Shown piece by piece: positions 1 to 9,633 of a stretch of DNA of 64,000 bases (positions within the stretch are counted from its first letter, which is position 1; each line of letters starts with the position of its first letter). Both the position numbers and the translations under genes were made by a program. The DNA is from Sanguibacter suaedae (lineage in GTDB: Bacteria > Actinomycetota > Actinomycetes > Actinomycetales > Cellulomonadaceae), in assembly GCF_016342785.1 (NCBI RefSeq), contig NZ_JAEINH010000004.1, positions 270,776-334,775 of the forward strand, read 5' to 3'. Below the pieces are notes generated by a model. It saw only the letters and a program-made list of their open reading frames with translations. It did not search any database and was not told the origin of the DNA.

Positions 1-407
1 CGCTCCAGGCCCGAGCGGCGGGCTGCGACCGCATCCGGTTCCGGGACCCCGTGGCGCCCGCAGACCTCCCGTCGACCCTCAACGCGTACGACGTGGGCGT
101 CTTCTGGATCCCGCCGACGCACACGAACGCGCGGCTCACGCTGCCCAACAAGTTCTTCGACTACGTCCAGGCTCGCCTGGCGGTCGCGGTCGGCCCGACC
201 GTGGAGATGGCGAACCTCGTGGAGCGCTACCGGCTGGGCGTGGTGAGCGAGGACTTCTCCGTGGCGGCGTGCGTCGCGTCGCTGCGGTCGCTCGACGTCG
301 CGGCGGTCCGCGGGGCCAAGGCTGCGGCGGACGTCGCGAGCGCAGAGCTGTCGTTCACGACCGACGCGCTCGTCGCGGACCGGATCGTCGCGCGGCTGCT
401 CGGCTGA
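1..407 (+). CDS. Glycosyltransferase, C-terminal part (5' end outside window)
   Basis: The frame is open from the first complete codon at base 3 to a TGA at 405-407, leaving about 134 C-terminal residues of a gene that begins to the left. The fragment contains GVFWIPPT and LPNKFFDYVQARL followed by a short helical tail. This resembles the donor-binding half of GT-B fold (family 4-like) glycosyltransferases, where an NK-[FL]-x-[DE]-Y segment contacts the nucleotide sugar. The position at the left edge of a polysaccharide cluster fits this. The substrate cannot be told from a fragment. Its last 181 bases overlap antisense with the end of the acyltransferase gene on the other strand. Confidence 0.7.
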   Translation, partial: LQARAAGCDRIRFRDPVAPADLPSTLNAYDVGVFWIPPTHTNARLTLPNKFFDYVQARLAVAVGPTVEMANLVERYRLGVVSEDFSVAACVASLRSLDVAAVRGAKAAADVASAELSFTTDALVADRIVARLLG

Positions 408-1546
408 CCCGTCGTCCGCCCGCTCGCGGGCCGGGCCGCTCGGGTGTTCCTCGCACGGAGCGACGGCAGTGCGAGGAGCCAGGGTGCGCGGGTCCGGAGG
501 GCCCTGTCGTGCAGCACGAGGGGGAGTGCGACGCCCACGACGGTGAGGACGGGGACCACGAGGACGACGACGCCGAGCCCGGTGAGCGTCTCCGTGCTCG
601 GGGTGCGCGCGCCGTCGGGCAGGGCGTGCGCCGCCCAGAGGACCAGGTGGATGAGCACCGGGTGGATCAGGTAGACGGGCAGGGTCCGGGACGCGACGGA
701 ACGGGCGAGGTCGGCGAACCGGTCGGAGAGCAGCCCGCTCAGGGCGACGGCGGCCACGATGCCGGCCGCCGACAGCACGGGCCGCCACGCGGACGTGGCG
801 GCGTCGGTGCCGACCCACGAGGAGACGAGCGCGAACGCCGCGGTGCCCGCGACGAGCGTCGGGACGCGGGGGAGGGTGGCGACTCGTCGGACGGCGCCTC
901 CGGCGAAGCAGCCGACCATGAACCAGAAGGCGTTGAGGCTCCACCGGGAGAGGCTCGCGACGCTGCTCGGCTCCCATCCCTCCGCGACGGCCCACGCCGT
1001 GGTCGCCGGGGCGAGTAGGAGGGCGACGAGGGAGACGGCCACGAGCGTGGGCCCGTGCTCGCGAAGAGCACGGGCGAGGAGGAAGAAGCCGACGAGGGCG
1101 GGCAGGTACCAGTAGCCTCCGCCGAACCGCGCCGCCCCACCGAGCGTGCGCAGCACGAGGTCCCCGGGGGACCCGGGGTCCCTCGCGAGGCCCACGAGCA
1201 CGGCGAGCACGACGCTCCACAGCGCGAAGGGCCAGAGCAGGTCGCCGACGCGGCGCCGCCACACAGCGGCCCAGGGGCGTGCGAGGGCGCGGGCCGCGAG
1301 CATCCCCGAGACGAGGAAGAACAGGGGCATGCGGACGGGGACGAGAGTCTCGCTCACCGTGGACCACACCGTGAGCGCGGGGTGCGTCACCGTCGGCAGG
1401 AGATAGGTCGAGACGGCCACCGAGGCATGGTGGAGCACGACGAGGACGATCGCCAGGGCCTTGGCGACGTCGAACCAGGGGGTCCGCCCGAGGAACGGGA
1501 GGGCGGGGGCAGCGTTGGTGGGCATCGGTACCATCGTCCCATACAT
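227..1546 (-). CDS. Acyltransferase family 3 integral membrane protein
   Basis: A 439-residue membrane protein of the acyltransferase-3 (OafA/YrhL-like) family, which moves acyl groups from the cytoplasm onto envelope sugars. It starts with the typical FDVAKALAIVLVVLHH segment carrying the family histidine, then RMPLFFLVSGML, and continues with about ten hydrophobic helices to around residue 345. The last 75 or so residues are a Ser/Ala/Arg/Thr-rich tail with no family similarity; most of it is encoded antisense to the neighbouring glycosyltransferase. Three ATGs (1546, 1534, 1525) could start it; 1546 has an AGGAA at about 9 bases. It lies divergent from the nucleotide-sugar dehydrogenase at 1652. 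Likely job: O-acetylation of the glycan made by this cluster (inferred). Confidence 0.8.
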   Translation of the reverse strand: MYGTMVPMPTNAAPALPFLGRTPWFDVAKALAIVLVVLHHASVAVSTYLLPTVTHPALTVWSTVSETLVPVRMPLFFLVSGMLAARALARPWAAVWRRRVGDLLWPFALWSVVLAVLVGLARDPGSPGDLVLRTLGGAARFGGGYWYLPALVGFFLLARALREHGPTLVAVSLVALLLAPATTAWAVAEGWEPSSVASLSRWSLNAFWFMVGCFAGGAVRRVATLPRVPTLVAGTAAFALVSSWVGTDAATSAWRPVLSAAGIVAAVALSGLLSDRFADLARSVASRTLPVYLIHPVLIHLVLWAAHALPDGARTPSTETLTGLGVVVLVVPVLTVVGVALPLVLHDRALRTRAPWLLALPSLRARNTRAARPASGRTTGQPSSRATIRSATSASVVNDSSALATSAAALAPRTAATSSDRSDATHAATEKSSLTTPSR

Positions 1547-1552
1547 GGGACG
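1535..1552. promoter_or_regulatory. 18-bp inverted repeat in the divergent promoter region
   Basis: CGTCCCAT and ATGGGACG are perfect 8-base arms separated by AC. The repeat covers the upstream start codon of the acyltransferase and lies about 100 bases before the dehydrogenase start. It looks like an operator for a dimeric repressor, but no regulator is known and it could be chance. Confidence 0.35.
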
Positions 1553-1651
1553 AATTCCTGGAAAACGTCCCCCTCGTCACAAGGGCCGCCCAGTATGCTG
1601 GCGAGTCGGAGCGCCGCCGGTCCCGGTGGCCGGGACGAAGACGAGGTTGTT

Positions 1652-2953
1652 GTGCGTATTGCCGTCGTGGCACTCGGAAAGATCGGCCTTCCCCTCGCGG
1701 TGCAGTTCGCCGACCAGGGGCACGAGGTGGTGGGCGTCGACGTCAACGCCGAGGTCGTGGACCTCGTCAACGCCGGCACCGAACCGTTCCCCGGCGAGGC
1801 GCACCTCGCCGAGAAGCTCGCCGAGCTCGTTCCCGCCGGGCGGCTGCGCGCCACCACGGACTACGCCGACGCGATCCCCGGGGCGGACGCCGTGGTCCTC
1901 GTCGTCCCGCTGTTCGTCGACGAGGAGACCGCCGCCCCCGACTTCGGGTGGATGGACGCCGCGACCACGTCGCTCGCCGCGCACCTCACGTCGGGCACGC
2001 TCGTGTCCTACGAGACGACCCTGCCCGTGGGCGTCACCCGGGGTCGGTGGAAGCCCATGCTCGAGCAGGGCTCCGGGCTCACGGAGGGCGTCGACTTCCA
2101 CCTCGTCTTCTCGCCCGAGCGGGTCCTTACCGGGCGGGTTTTTGCCGACCTGCGCAAGTACCCGAAGCTCGTGGGTGCATTGAGCCCCGAGGGGGCGCGC
2201 CGGGCGAAGGACTTCTACGAGGCCGTCCTGACGTTCGACGAGCGCCCCGACCTGACGCGCCCCAACGGCGTGTGGGACCTCGGGTCCGCGGAGGCCGCGG
2301 AGATGGCCAAGCTCGCGGAGACCACGTACCGCGACGTGAACATCGGGCTCGCCAACCAGTTCGGTGCGTTCGCCGAGAAGGTCGGCATCGACGTGCACGC
2401 GGTCATCGAGGCCTGCAACTCCCAGCCCTACAGCCACATCCACCGCCCGGGCATCGCGGTGGGCGGGCACTGCATCCCGGTGTACCCGCGCCTGTACCTG
2501 TCGGTGGACCCGGACGCGTCGATCGTCCGCGAGGCGCGTGCCGTGAACGCGGCGGTGCCGGAGCGCGTCGTCGCGCAGGCGGAGACACTCCTCGGGTCGT
2601 TGGACGGTCTGCGCGTCGTGGTCCTCGGTGCCGCGTACCGCGGGGGAGTGAAGGAGACGGCCTTCTCGGGTGTCTTCGCCACCGTGGAGGCGTTGCGCGC
2701 ACGCGGTGCGCGCGTCGTCGTGCACGATCCCATGTACTCGGACGACGAGCTCGCGGCCCTCGGTTTCGACGCATACCACTATGGCGAGGCGGCGGACGTG
2801 GGCGTGGTCCAGGCCGACCACGCGGAGTACCGGACGATGACGCCGACCGAGCTGCCGGGGTTGCGCCTGCTCGTCGACGGCCGCCGGGTCACGGACCGTG
2901 CCGTGTGGGCCGGGGTGCCGCGCGTCGTCATCGGCGAGGGCTCGCCGGCCTGA
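1652..2953 (+). CDS. Nucleotide-sugar dehydrogenase (UDP-HexNAc 6-dehydrogenase type)
   Basis: A 433-residue enzyme of the UDP-glucose/GDP-mannose dehydrogenase family, which oxidises the C6 alcohol of a UDP-sugar to the uronic acid with two NAD+. The N-terminal Rossmann motif is seen as RIAVVALGKIGLPLA (residues 2-16). The central domain carries the catalytic cysteine in VGGHCIPVYP (Cys about 274), and the C-terminal domain has VVLGAAYRGGVKE. The form GGHC-I-P is closer to UDP-N-acetylhexosamine dehydrogenases (WecC/WbpA/TviB) than to UDP-glucose dehydrogenase, so an aminouronate product is likely but not proven. A Tyr replaces the Asp usual two residues after the Pro. The GTG start is set by a GAGG five bases upstream; an ATG at 1595 is in frame but gives an atypical extension. 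Confidence 0.82.
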   Translation: MRIAVVALGKIGLPLAVQFADQGHEVVGVDVNAEVVDLVNAGTEPFPGEAHLAEKLAELVPAGRLRATTDYADAIPGADAVVLVVPLFVDEETAAPDFGWMDAATTSLAAHLTSGTLVSYETTLPVGVTRGRWKPMLEQGSGLTEGVDFHLVFSPERVLTGRVFADLRKYPKLVGALSPEGARRAKDFYEAVLTFDERPDLTRPNGVWDLGSAEAAEMAKLAETTYRDVNIGLANQFGAFAEKVGIDVHAVIEACNSQPYSHIHRPGIAVGGHCIPVYPRLYLSVDPDASIVREARAVNAAVPERVVAQAETLLGSLDGLRVVVLGAAYRGGVKETAFSGVFATVEALRARGARVVVHDPMYSDDELAALGFDAYHYGEAADVGVVQADHAEYRTMTPTELPGLRLLVDGRRVTDRAVWAGVPRVVIGEGSPA

Positions 2954-2991
2954 CGGAGGGCGGGCTCCCCGTCCGCCTGTGCCGTGAACGT

Positions 2992-3029
2992 GAGGAAGGC
3001 CCCGGAGCTGGTGCTCCGGGGCCTTCCTC
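2992..3029. terminator. Bidirectional hairpin terminator
   Basis: A perfect 17-bp stem (arms 2992-3008 and 3013-3029) with a four-base TGGT loop sits between the convergent dehydrogenase and rmlB genes. There is no T tract, as is common in actinobacteria. Confidence 0.8.
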
Positions 3030-3054
3030 GTGCGGGCTCTGGGCTCGTGCTCGC

Positions 3055-4101
<1,047 letters not shown>

Positions 4102-4209
4102 TCAGTCGACCTGCGTGCCCGGCGTCCTCGTCGCGGGACGCTACCCTGTACTGACCGTGAATCACAGAGCCTGGGGCGAGAGCCTCGAAGGTCCAGGGGA
4201 GAACCGCGC

Positions 4210-5208
4210 GTGACCGTGTACGAAGCAGTCGTCGATCCGTCCGACGCGAACCTCAGTCACTCCTTGATCCTCGAGCAGGTGGGGCGGGACAAGAAGGTCC
4301 TCGACGTCGGGTGCGCATCCGGCTATCTCGCCGAGGCGCTCGTGGCCCGCGGGTGCGCCGTCAGCGGTGTCGAGTTCGACGAGCGAGCCGCTGAGGTCGC
4401 ACGGCCGCACCTGGAGCGGCTCGTCGTCGACGACCTCAACACGCTCGTGCTGTCGGAGGTGTTCGCAGGCGAGCAGTTCGACGTCGTCGTCTTCGGCGAT
4501 ATCCTCGAGCACCTCCAGGACCCTGCTGGGACGCTCCGGTCGGCCGTCGCGCTGCTCGCTCCTGGTGGATCGATCGTCATCTCCATCCCGAACGTGGCGC
4601 ACGGCAGCCTGCGACTGGCGCTCCTCGGGGGCGAGTGGAACCCGACCGACCGGGGCCTGCTCGACGCCACCCACATCAGGTTCTTCACCTACACGACCCT
4701 GGTCTCCATGGTCGAGGGTGCGGGGCTGCAGGTCGACGAGGCGCGGTCCACGGTCGCGGACGCGCTCGCGACCGAGGTCGCTGTGCCTACCGGCATGCTC
4801 CCGCCGGAGATCGTCGACTGGGTGCGCCGTCGGCCCCTCGCTGACGCTTACCAGTTCGTCATCCGTGCGAGCGTTGTGCCCGCTGACGGTGTCCCCGCGG
4901 GCGCGCCGCGCGTCCGACCCGCGATCGAACCCCCCGTGGTCAATGATCACTTCCACCAGCAGGCCGCCCTCGTCCGCGAGGAGAAGCAGCGCATGCTCAC
5001 CATCCGCGACCACATCATCGGTCTCGAGGCGGAGGCAGGGGTCACGCGGAGGCGGATGACGCAGCTCGAGGAGGAGAACCGCGAACTACGCGGTGAGCTC
5101 CTGCAGGTGGCTCAGGACCGTGCCGAGATCTACCGGTCGAGCACGTGGCGCATCGGAAAGGCCGCGATCTCGCCCGCGACGATCGTCAAGAAGGTGCTCG
5201 GCCGATGA
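4210..5208 (+). CDS. Class I SAM-dependent methyltransferase with C-terminal coiled coil
   Basis: 332 residues. The first half is a class I methyltransferase domain: motif I is VLDVGCASGYLAEAL (about residues 30-44), then VSGVEFDE, and FGDILEHLQDPAGTLR, the post-motif typical of Methyltransf_23-type enzymes. Residues from about 260 onward are rich in Glu, Arg and Leu in heptad spacing and probably form a coiled coil. Such proteins often modify sugars in O-antigen-like clusters; the acceptor is unknown. The start is GTG, eight bases after AGGGGAG. A TACCCT -10-like hexamer lies at 4142-4147. The stop overlaps the ATGATG start of the next gene, so it is the first gene of a three-gene operon. 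Confidence 0.82.
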   Translation: MTVYEAVVDPSDANLSHSLILEQVGRDKKVLDVGCASGYLAEALVARGCAVSGVEFDERAAEVARPHLERLVVDDLNTLVLSEVFAGEQFDVVVFGDILEHLQDPAGTLRSAVALLAPGGSIVISIPNVAHGSLRLALLGGEWNPTDRGLLDATHIRFFTYTTLVSMVEGAGLQVDEARSTVADALATEVAVPTGMLPPEIVDWVRRRPLADAYQFVIRASVVPADGVPAGAPRVRPAIEPPVVNDHFHQQAALVREEKQRMLTIRDHIIGLEAEAGVTRRRMTQLEEENRELRGELLQVAQDRAEIYRSSTWRIGKAAISPATIVKKVLGR

Positions 5209-6776
5209 TGCAGGCAGTGACCTTCTCGATCATCACGCCTGTCTACAACACTCCGTCCGACGTTCTCTCCGACACGATCACGTCGGTGCTCGACCAGACC
5301 TACGCGGCCTGGGAGCTGCTCCTCGTCGACGACGCGTCCACCAGTCCTGCTGTCCGCGAGGTGCTCGATAAGGCCGCGGCCAAGGACTCTCGGATCCGTG
5401 TCGTCGCCCGCGAGTCGAACGGTGGGATCGTCGCGGCGTCCAACGACGGCCTCCGTGAGGCGAACGGTGACTTTGTCGCCCTGCTCGACCACGACGATCT
5501 GCTCACCCGGGATGCGCTCCAGGTCGTGTCCGAGGCCCTTGCCGAAGACGTCGACTACGTCTACTCGGACGAGGACAAGGTCGACGAGTCGGGACGCTAC
5601 TTCGATCACTTCGAGAAGCCGGACTGGTCCCCGGAGCGTCTGCGCCACCAGATGTACACCGGCCATCTCTCCGTCATCCGGACGTCCTTGGCGAGGGAGG
5701 TCGGCGGGTTCAGGCAGGAGTTCGAAGGCTCGCAGGACCATGACCTCGTCCTGAGGGTCACGGAGCAGGCCCGGCGGATCGTCCATATCCCGGAGGTGCT
5801 CTACCACTGGCGGGTGGTCCCTGGTTCGGCGGCTGGGGACCTCGAGGCGAAGCCGTACGCGTGGGCAGCGGGCCGAGACGCGGTGCAGGCTCACCTCGAC
5901 CGTGTGGGGATCGCCGGTACCGCGGAGCTCGGTGACGCTCCTGGTCTCTACAAGATCCGTCGAGCAGCCAACCCCGACCGCATGATCAGCGTCATCATCC
6001 CGACTCGTGGCGGGACCGGACTCGTCTGGGGGGAGCGGCGGTGCTTCGTCCTCGAGGCGGTCCGGTCGCTCCTCGCGCACACGAGCCACGAGAAGCTCGA
6101 GATCGTCGTGGTCTACGACATCCCCACGCCGCAGGCCGTCCTCGACGAGCTCAAGGAGATCGCCGGCGAGAAGCTCGTCCTCGTCCCGTTCCACGGTGAG
6201 TTCAACTTCAGCAAGAAGTGCAACGAGGGCTTCCTCGCATCGACCGGCGATATCGTCGTTCTCCTCAATGACGATGTCGAGGCGATCAGCGACGACGTGC
6301 TCGAGACGCTCGTGGCCCCGCTGGAGGAGCCCGACGTCGGTCTCACGGGTGCGCGGCTGCTCTTCTCCGACCGGACCCTTCAGCACGCGGGTCACGTCTA
6401 CTACAAAGATGTTATTCACCACTCGTACTTCATGTGGCCTGACGACGCGTTCGGCCCGTTCTCGGCGCTCCGGTTGAACAGGGAGGCTTCGGGGTTGACG
6501 GGAGCATGCATCGCTCTGCGTCGCGAGGACTACGAGTTGATTGGTGGTATGGCAGAGGATCTGCCTCTGAGCTTCAACGATGTCGACTTTTCCCGGAAAC
6601 TGCGCCATGTGGGCTATAGGCTCGTGTGGATGTGGGAGGCAGCGCTCTTCCATTTCGAGTCGCAAACACGAGACCCCCGGGTCAAGGAGTCAGAAGTGAC
6701 TTACCTCTTCCGTCGGTGGGACACGCCGGACCGCGATCCGTACTCAGCAGATGGGGCCGCCGGGTACGTCTGGTGA
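5205..6776 (+). CDS. Two-domain family 2 glycosyltransferase
   Basis: 523 residues with two GT-A (family 2) domains in tandem. Domain one begins SIITPVYNT, with DDAST and the DxD-like LLDHDDLL near residue 100. Domain two begins ISVIIPTRGG near residue 245, with LLNDDVE near 345 and a C-terminal SFNDVDFSRKL. This double build is found in transferases that add deoxyhexoses such as rhamnose to envelope polymers, so it may add two sugars in turn; donor and linkage are not visible. ATG at 5205 or 5208 overlaps the methyltransferase stop, and the TGA overlaps the GTG of the next gene. Synonymous positions become visibly less GC-rich towards the 3' end. Confidence 0.87.
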   Translation: MMQAVTFSIITPVYNTPSDVLSDTITSVLDQTYAAWELLLVDDASTSPAVREVLDKAAAKDSRIRVVARESNGGIVAASNDGLREANGDFVALLDHDDLLTRDALQVVSEALAEDVDYVYSDEDKVDESGRYFDHFEKPDWSPERLRHQMYTGHLSVIRTSLAREVGGFRQEFEGSQDHDLVLRVTEQARRIVHIPEVLYHWRVVPGSAAGDLEAKPYAWAAGRDAVQAHLDRVGIAGTAELGDAPGLYKIRRAANPDRMISVIIPTRGGTGLVWGERRCFVLEAVRSLLAHTSHEKLEIVVVYDIPTPQAVLDELKEIAGEKLVLVPFHGEFNFSKKCNEGFLASTGDIVVLLNDDVEAISDDVLETLVAPLEEPDVGLTGARLLFSDRTLQHAGHVYYKDVIHHSYFMWPDDAFGPFSALRLNREASGLTGACIALRREDYELIGGMAEDLPLSFNDVDFSRKLRHVGYRLVWMWEAALFHFESQTRDPRVKESEVTYLFRRWDTPDRDPYSADGAAGYVW

Positions 6777-8353
6777 GAGTGAAACGAACGCGGCAGCATG
6801 CTGCAGTAGAACCAACTTCACCATGGACTGAGCTCGTTTACACCAGACTTGTCGACGTGCTCTCGAGCCCGTGGGTGCTCGTGACTGCAATGGTGCTCTT
6901 CGCCGCGCAGGCGGCATGGGTGGCGCTCGCAGCTTCGCCGGTCATCTATGACGAGCATTATCATGTCGCAGCGATCGATGCTTTCAGCCGTCGATGGACG
7001 CCGTTCATCGACCAGACCGTTGCAGACGGGCCGCTCGGGGACGCCGAGCGTTATGGCAGCTACCTCTACCACTACATGATGAGTTTCCCGTGGCGGCTCA
7101 CGGGTGCGGCGGGTCTCAGTCCAGAGCACAGGATGCTGGTCATCCGACTCATCACGGTGGTGATCGTGACGGGCGCGCTCTATGCGTGGTGGAGCTTCTT
7201 CCATGAAGTGGGAGCTAGCCCTGCTGTCGCCAACGTCGCTGTCGGAATTGTCAGCGCGACTCCGCTCATCGTCTTCCTGGGGGGGTTTGTCAACTACGAC
7301 AACGCACTCTTCCTGGTCGTTCCGTTCTTCTTGAGGAGCGCCGCGCGCCTAGCGATGGCGGAGAGGCTTCTCGTCTCCGAGTGGTTGAGATTTATCATCA
7401 TCGCTGGTGTCGGCTGTCTGACGAAGTACACCTTTGTTCCACTTGTTCCTCTTGTGGCACTCGTCGTGCTCATCCAGCAGGTCCGTGTCGTTCGGAGAGG
7501 CCGGACGGAGGAGCTGCAGGGCTACATCTCTGCCCCGAGGGATCGCCTCTGGTGGGGTCGCCTTGCCCTCATCGGGGGAGCAATCCTCTCTGTCTGTCTC
7601 GTGGCGGAGCGATACCTGATGAACGTCGTGCGTTATGGCTCGGTCGTCCCCGACTGTCTTGCGGTTCACGAGCTCGACCTCTGCCAGATGCACCCGCCGT
7701 GGGCGCGAAACATGGAACTAGACGCCGCATTCGAGGACCGGCCGGGGACGATGAACGGTGCGTTCAGCTTCCTCACCGGTCACTGGGTTCCGATCATGCT
7801 GAAGAACATGACGTGGTATGGCACGGTGTCGGGCGATGGGATCGTCCAATCACGTGGGCCAGCGATTACAGGCGTGATCCTCTATCTGGCGATCCCTGCG
7901 CTCCTGGGCGTGCTTGTCCTGGCGGGAGGTTATCTCCTTCGGAGCCGGGCGATCCGCATGGTGGTCGGGACGAGCGTGCTGTATGTGATCGTCCTCTTCG
8001 CCTTGAACTACTCGGACTTTCTGCGGATGGGGGTCGCCATCGGTATTGCAGGTCGGTACGTCCTCATACTCCTTCCGATAGTCATCGGTCTCGCCTGCAT
8101 CGGCGCAGCGAGGCTGCTGGGAGGTGAGTCGCCGCCTCCCGCGAGCCGAGCCACGAAGGTCGTGCTCCTAGGAATCGTGCTGCTGCTCTGCACCCAAGGC
8201 GGCGGTGCGACGAGCTTCTTCTGGAGTGTTGACGAGGCCTGGTTGAAGCACCCAGAGGGGCGGAGTGGTCAGGTGACGATGCTCATGCACTCGGTCGTTG
8301 AACGTCTGATCGTTCCGGATTCGGCTGTCGTGGATCCTCGTTTCGCGGGCTGA
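6773..8353 (+). CDS. GT-C type polytopic membrane protein, probable lipid-linked glycosyltransferase
   Basis: 526 residues with about eleven hydrophobic helices. Just after the first helix an extracytoplasmic loop reads SPVIYDEHYH; an acidic DE pair in this place is the hallmark of GT-C glycosyltransferases (PMT/ArnT-like), which use polyprenyl-phosphate sugars outside the membrane. A second long loop holds two cysteines (about residues 297-303, PDCLAVHELDLC) and a Trp-rich stretch. It is the last gene of the operon and overlaps the previous stop by four bases; GTG at 6773 or 6779 may start it, with no clear Shine-Dalgarno. Base use is clearly more AT-rich than that of its neighbours. Family assignment is from fold pattern only. 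Confidence 0.65.
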   Translation: MRVKRTRQHAAVEPTSPWTELVYTRLVDVLSSPWVLVTAMVLFAAQAAWVALAASPVIYDEHYHVAAIDAFSRRWTPFIDQTVADGPLGDAERYGSYLYHYMMSFPWRLTGAAGLSPEHRMLVIRLITVVIVTGALYAWWSFFHEVGASPAVANVAVGIVSATPLIVFLGGFVNYDNALFLVVPFFLRSAARLAMAERLLVSEWLRFIIIAGVGCLTKYTFVPLVPLVALVVLIQQVRVVRRGRTEELQGYISAPRDRLWWGRLALIGGAILSVCLVAERYLMNVVRYGSVVPDCLAVHELDLCQMHPPWARNMELDAAFEDRPGTMNGAFSFLTGHWVPIMLKNMTWYGTVSGDGIVQSRGPAITGVILYLAIPALLGVLVLAGGYLLRSRAIRMVVGTSVLYVIVLFALNYSDFLRMGVAIGIAGRYVLILLPIVIGLACIGAARLLGGESPPPASRATKVVLLGIVLLLCTQGGGATSFFWSVDEAWLKHPEGRSGQVTMLMHSVVERLIVPDSAVVDPRFAG

Positions 8354-8387
8354 CGACTGCTCCAGCGCGGTGTCGCCTCCGCAGTCG
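8354..8387. terminator. Possible stem-loop between convergent genes
   Basis: CGACTGC (8354-8360) and GCAGTCG (8381-8387) can pair over a 20-base loop. It lies just after the GT-C stop and before the wzt stop on the other strand. The stem is short, so the call is weak. Confidence 0.35.
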
Positions 8388-8433
8388 ATCGACGACGACG
8401 CTGCTCGCAGCGGGTGATGTCAGGCGTTTTCGC

Positions 8434-9633
8434 CTACGTCCGAACGTCGAATGAGGCGTCGATGTGCAGGGGCCCGAGGCTGGGAGCATCGTCGATGATC
8501 GAGAACTGGGCCGCATCCGGAACGTGGTGGATCTCCCTGCCGTCGAGTCCGGTGAGCGTCGTCTGTACTGTGTACTCTCCGGCACCCAGCGGGAGGTTCG
8601 AGAGGTGGTACTGGTAAAGGCCGGTTCCCTGCATGCTGGGAACAGCGGCTTCCATGAGTTCGGTCGTCGTCTTCCACAGAACCGTGCCGAGAGTGGTCGC
8701 GACCGCCACGCCGATGCTGAAATCCGTGACTGTCCCTTCCGTGTGAGCCTCCATGAGGACCGTCATCGAGTCGCCGTGTCGTAGCTCGGGGTTGAGGACG
8801 ACCCCGCCGTCGGTGTGGAGTGCGATTCCGGTGAACCGCGCCATGGGCCGGTCGAGCGTCTCCCGCTCGAGGAGCTGCTGGCGCTCGACCTCCTCCTGGC
8901 GAGCCTCCTCAAAATCGGCTCGAAGAGCGCGGAGCGCTTCCCTGGGCGTACCGTCGGTGACGATGTTCCCGTGCTCGAGCACGACCGCTCGGTCGCAGAA
9001 CTCGGCGACCTGGTCGAGGCCGTGGGTCACCATGACGATCGTGCGGCCCTCGGCCTGGAACTGCCTGATGCGTTCCAAGCACTTGCGCTGGAAGGGCTCG
9101 TCCCCGACGGCGAGGACCTCGTCCACGAGCAGGATGTCGGGGTCGACGTGGACGGCCACCGCGAATGCGAGCCGGACGTACATGCCGGACGAGTAGAACT
9201 TCACCTGTGTGTCGATGAACTTCTCGATCCCTGAGAAGTCCACGATCGCGTCGAAGTACTTGTCGATCTGCTGCTTGGAGAGTCCGAGAATCGAAGCGTT
9301 CAGGTAGACGTTCTCGCGCCCGGTCAGGTCCGGGTGGAACCCCGCGCCGAGCTCGAGCAGGGCGGCGAGCCGTCCTCGGATCCGGACTGTGCCTGAGTCT
9401 GGCTGGAGGATGCCCCCGATCATCTTGAGCAGGGTGCTCTTGCCGGAGCCGTTGGGTCCGATGAGACCGATCGTCGTGCCGGAGCTGATCTCGAGGTCGA
9501 CGTTCCGCAGAGCCCAGAACTCCTCCTTGTGGAGGTTGGAGCGCCCGAAGTTCACGACCCGTTCCTTGAGCGACTTCTCCTTGCGGATGACGAAGTGCTT
9601 GGAGAGGTTCTCGATCTCAATGACGGTGGTCAT
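8434..9633 (-). CDS. wzt: Polysaccharide ABC exporter, ATP-binding subunit with sugar-binding tail
   Basis: 399 residues. The N-terminal ABC domain shows Walker A GPNGSGKST, an SSGM signature in place of LSGGQ as is usual for this exporter group, Walker B ILLVDEVLAVGD and the H-loop VTHG. After a charged helical linker (about 230-265) comes a beta-rich domain of about 130 residues, matching the Wzt C-terminal carbohydrate-binding domain. That domain checks the capped end of the glycan before export. With the permease it moves undecaprenyl-linked polysaccharide or teichoic-acid-like polymer across the membrane. ATG at 9633 shares one base with the wzm stop (TGATG), so the two are translationally coupled. 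Confidence 0.88.
   Translation of the reverse strand: MTTVIEIENLSKHFVIRKEKSLKERVVNFGRSNLHKEEFWALRNVDLEISSGTTIGLIGPNGSGKSTLLKMIGGILQPDSGTVRIRGRLAALLELGAGFHPDLTGRENVYLNASILGLSKQQIDKYFDAIVDFSGIEKFIDTQVKFYSSGMYVRLAFAVAVHVDPDILLVDEVLAVGDEPFQRKCLERIRQFQAEGRTIVMVTHGLDQVAEFCDRAVVLEHGNIVTDGTPREALRALRADFEEARQEEVERQQLLERETLDRPMARFTGIALHTDGGVVLNPELRHGDSMTVLMEAHTEGTVTDFSIGVAVATTLGTVLWKTTTELMEAAVPSMQGTGLYQYHLSNLPLGAGEYTVQTTLTGLDGREIHHVPDAAQFSIIDDAPSLGPLHIDASFDVRT

Noticed and set aside
1595..1651. ATG at 1595 as start of the nucleotide-sugar dehydrogenase
   Set aside because: It adds 19 residues without family likeness, whereas GTG at 1652 has a ribosome site and starts right at the Rossmann motif.
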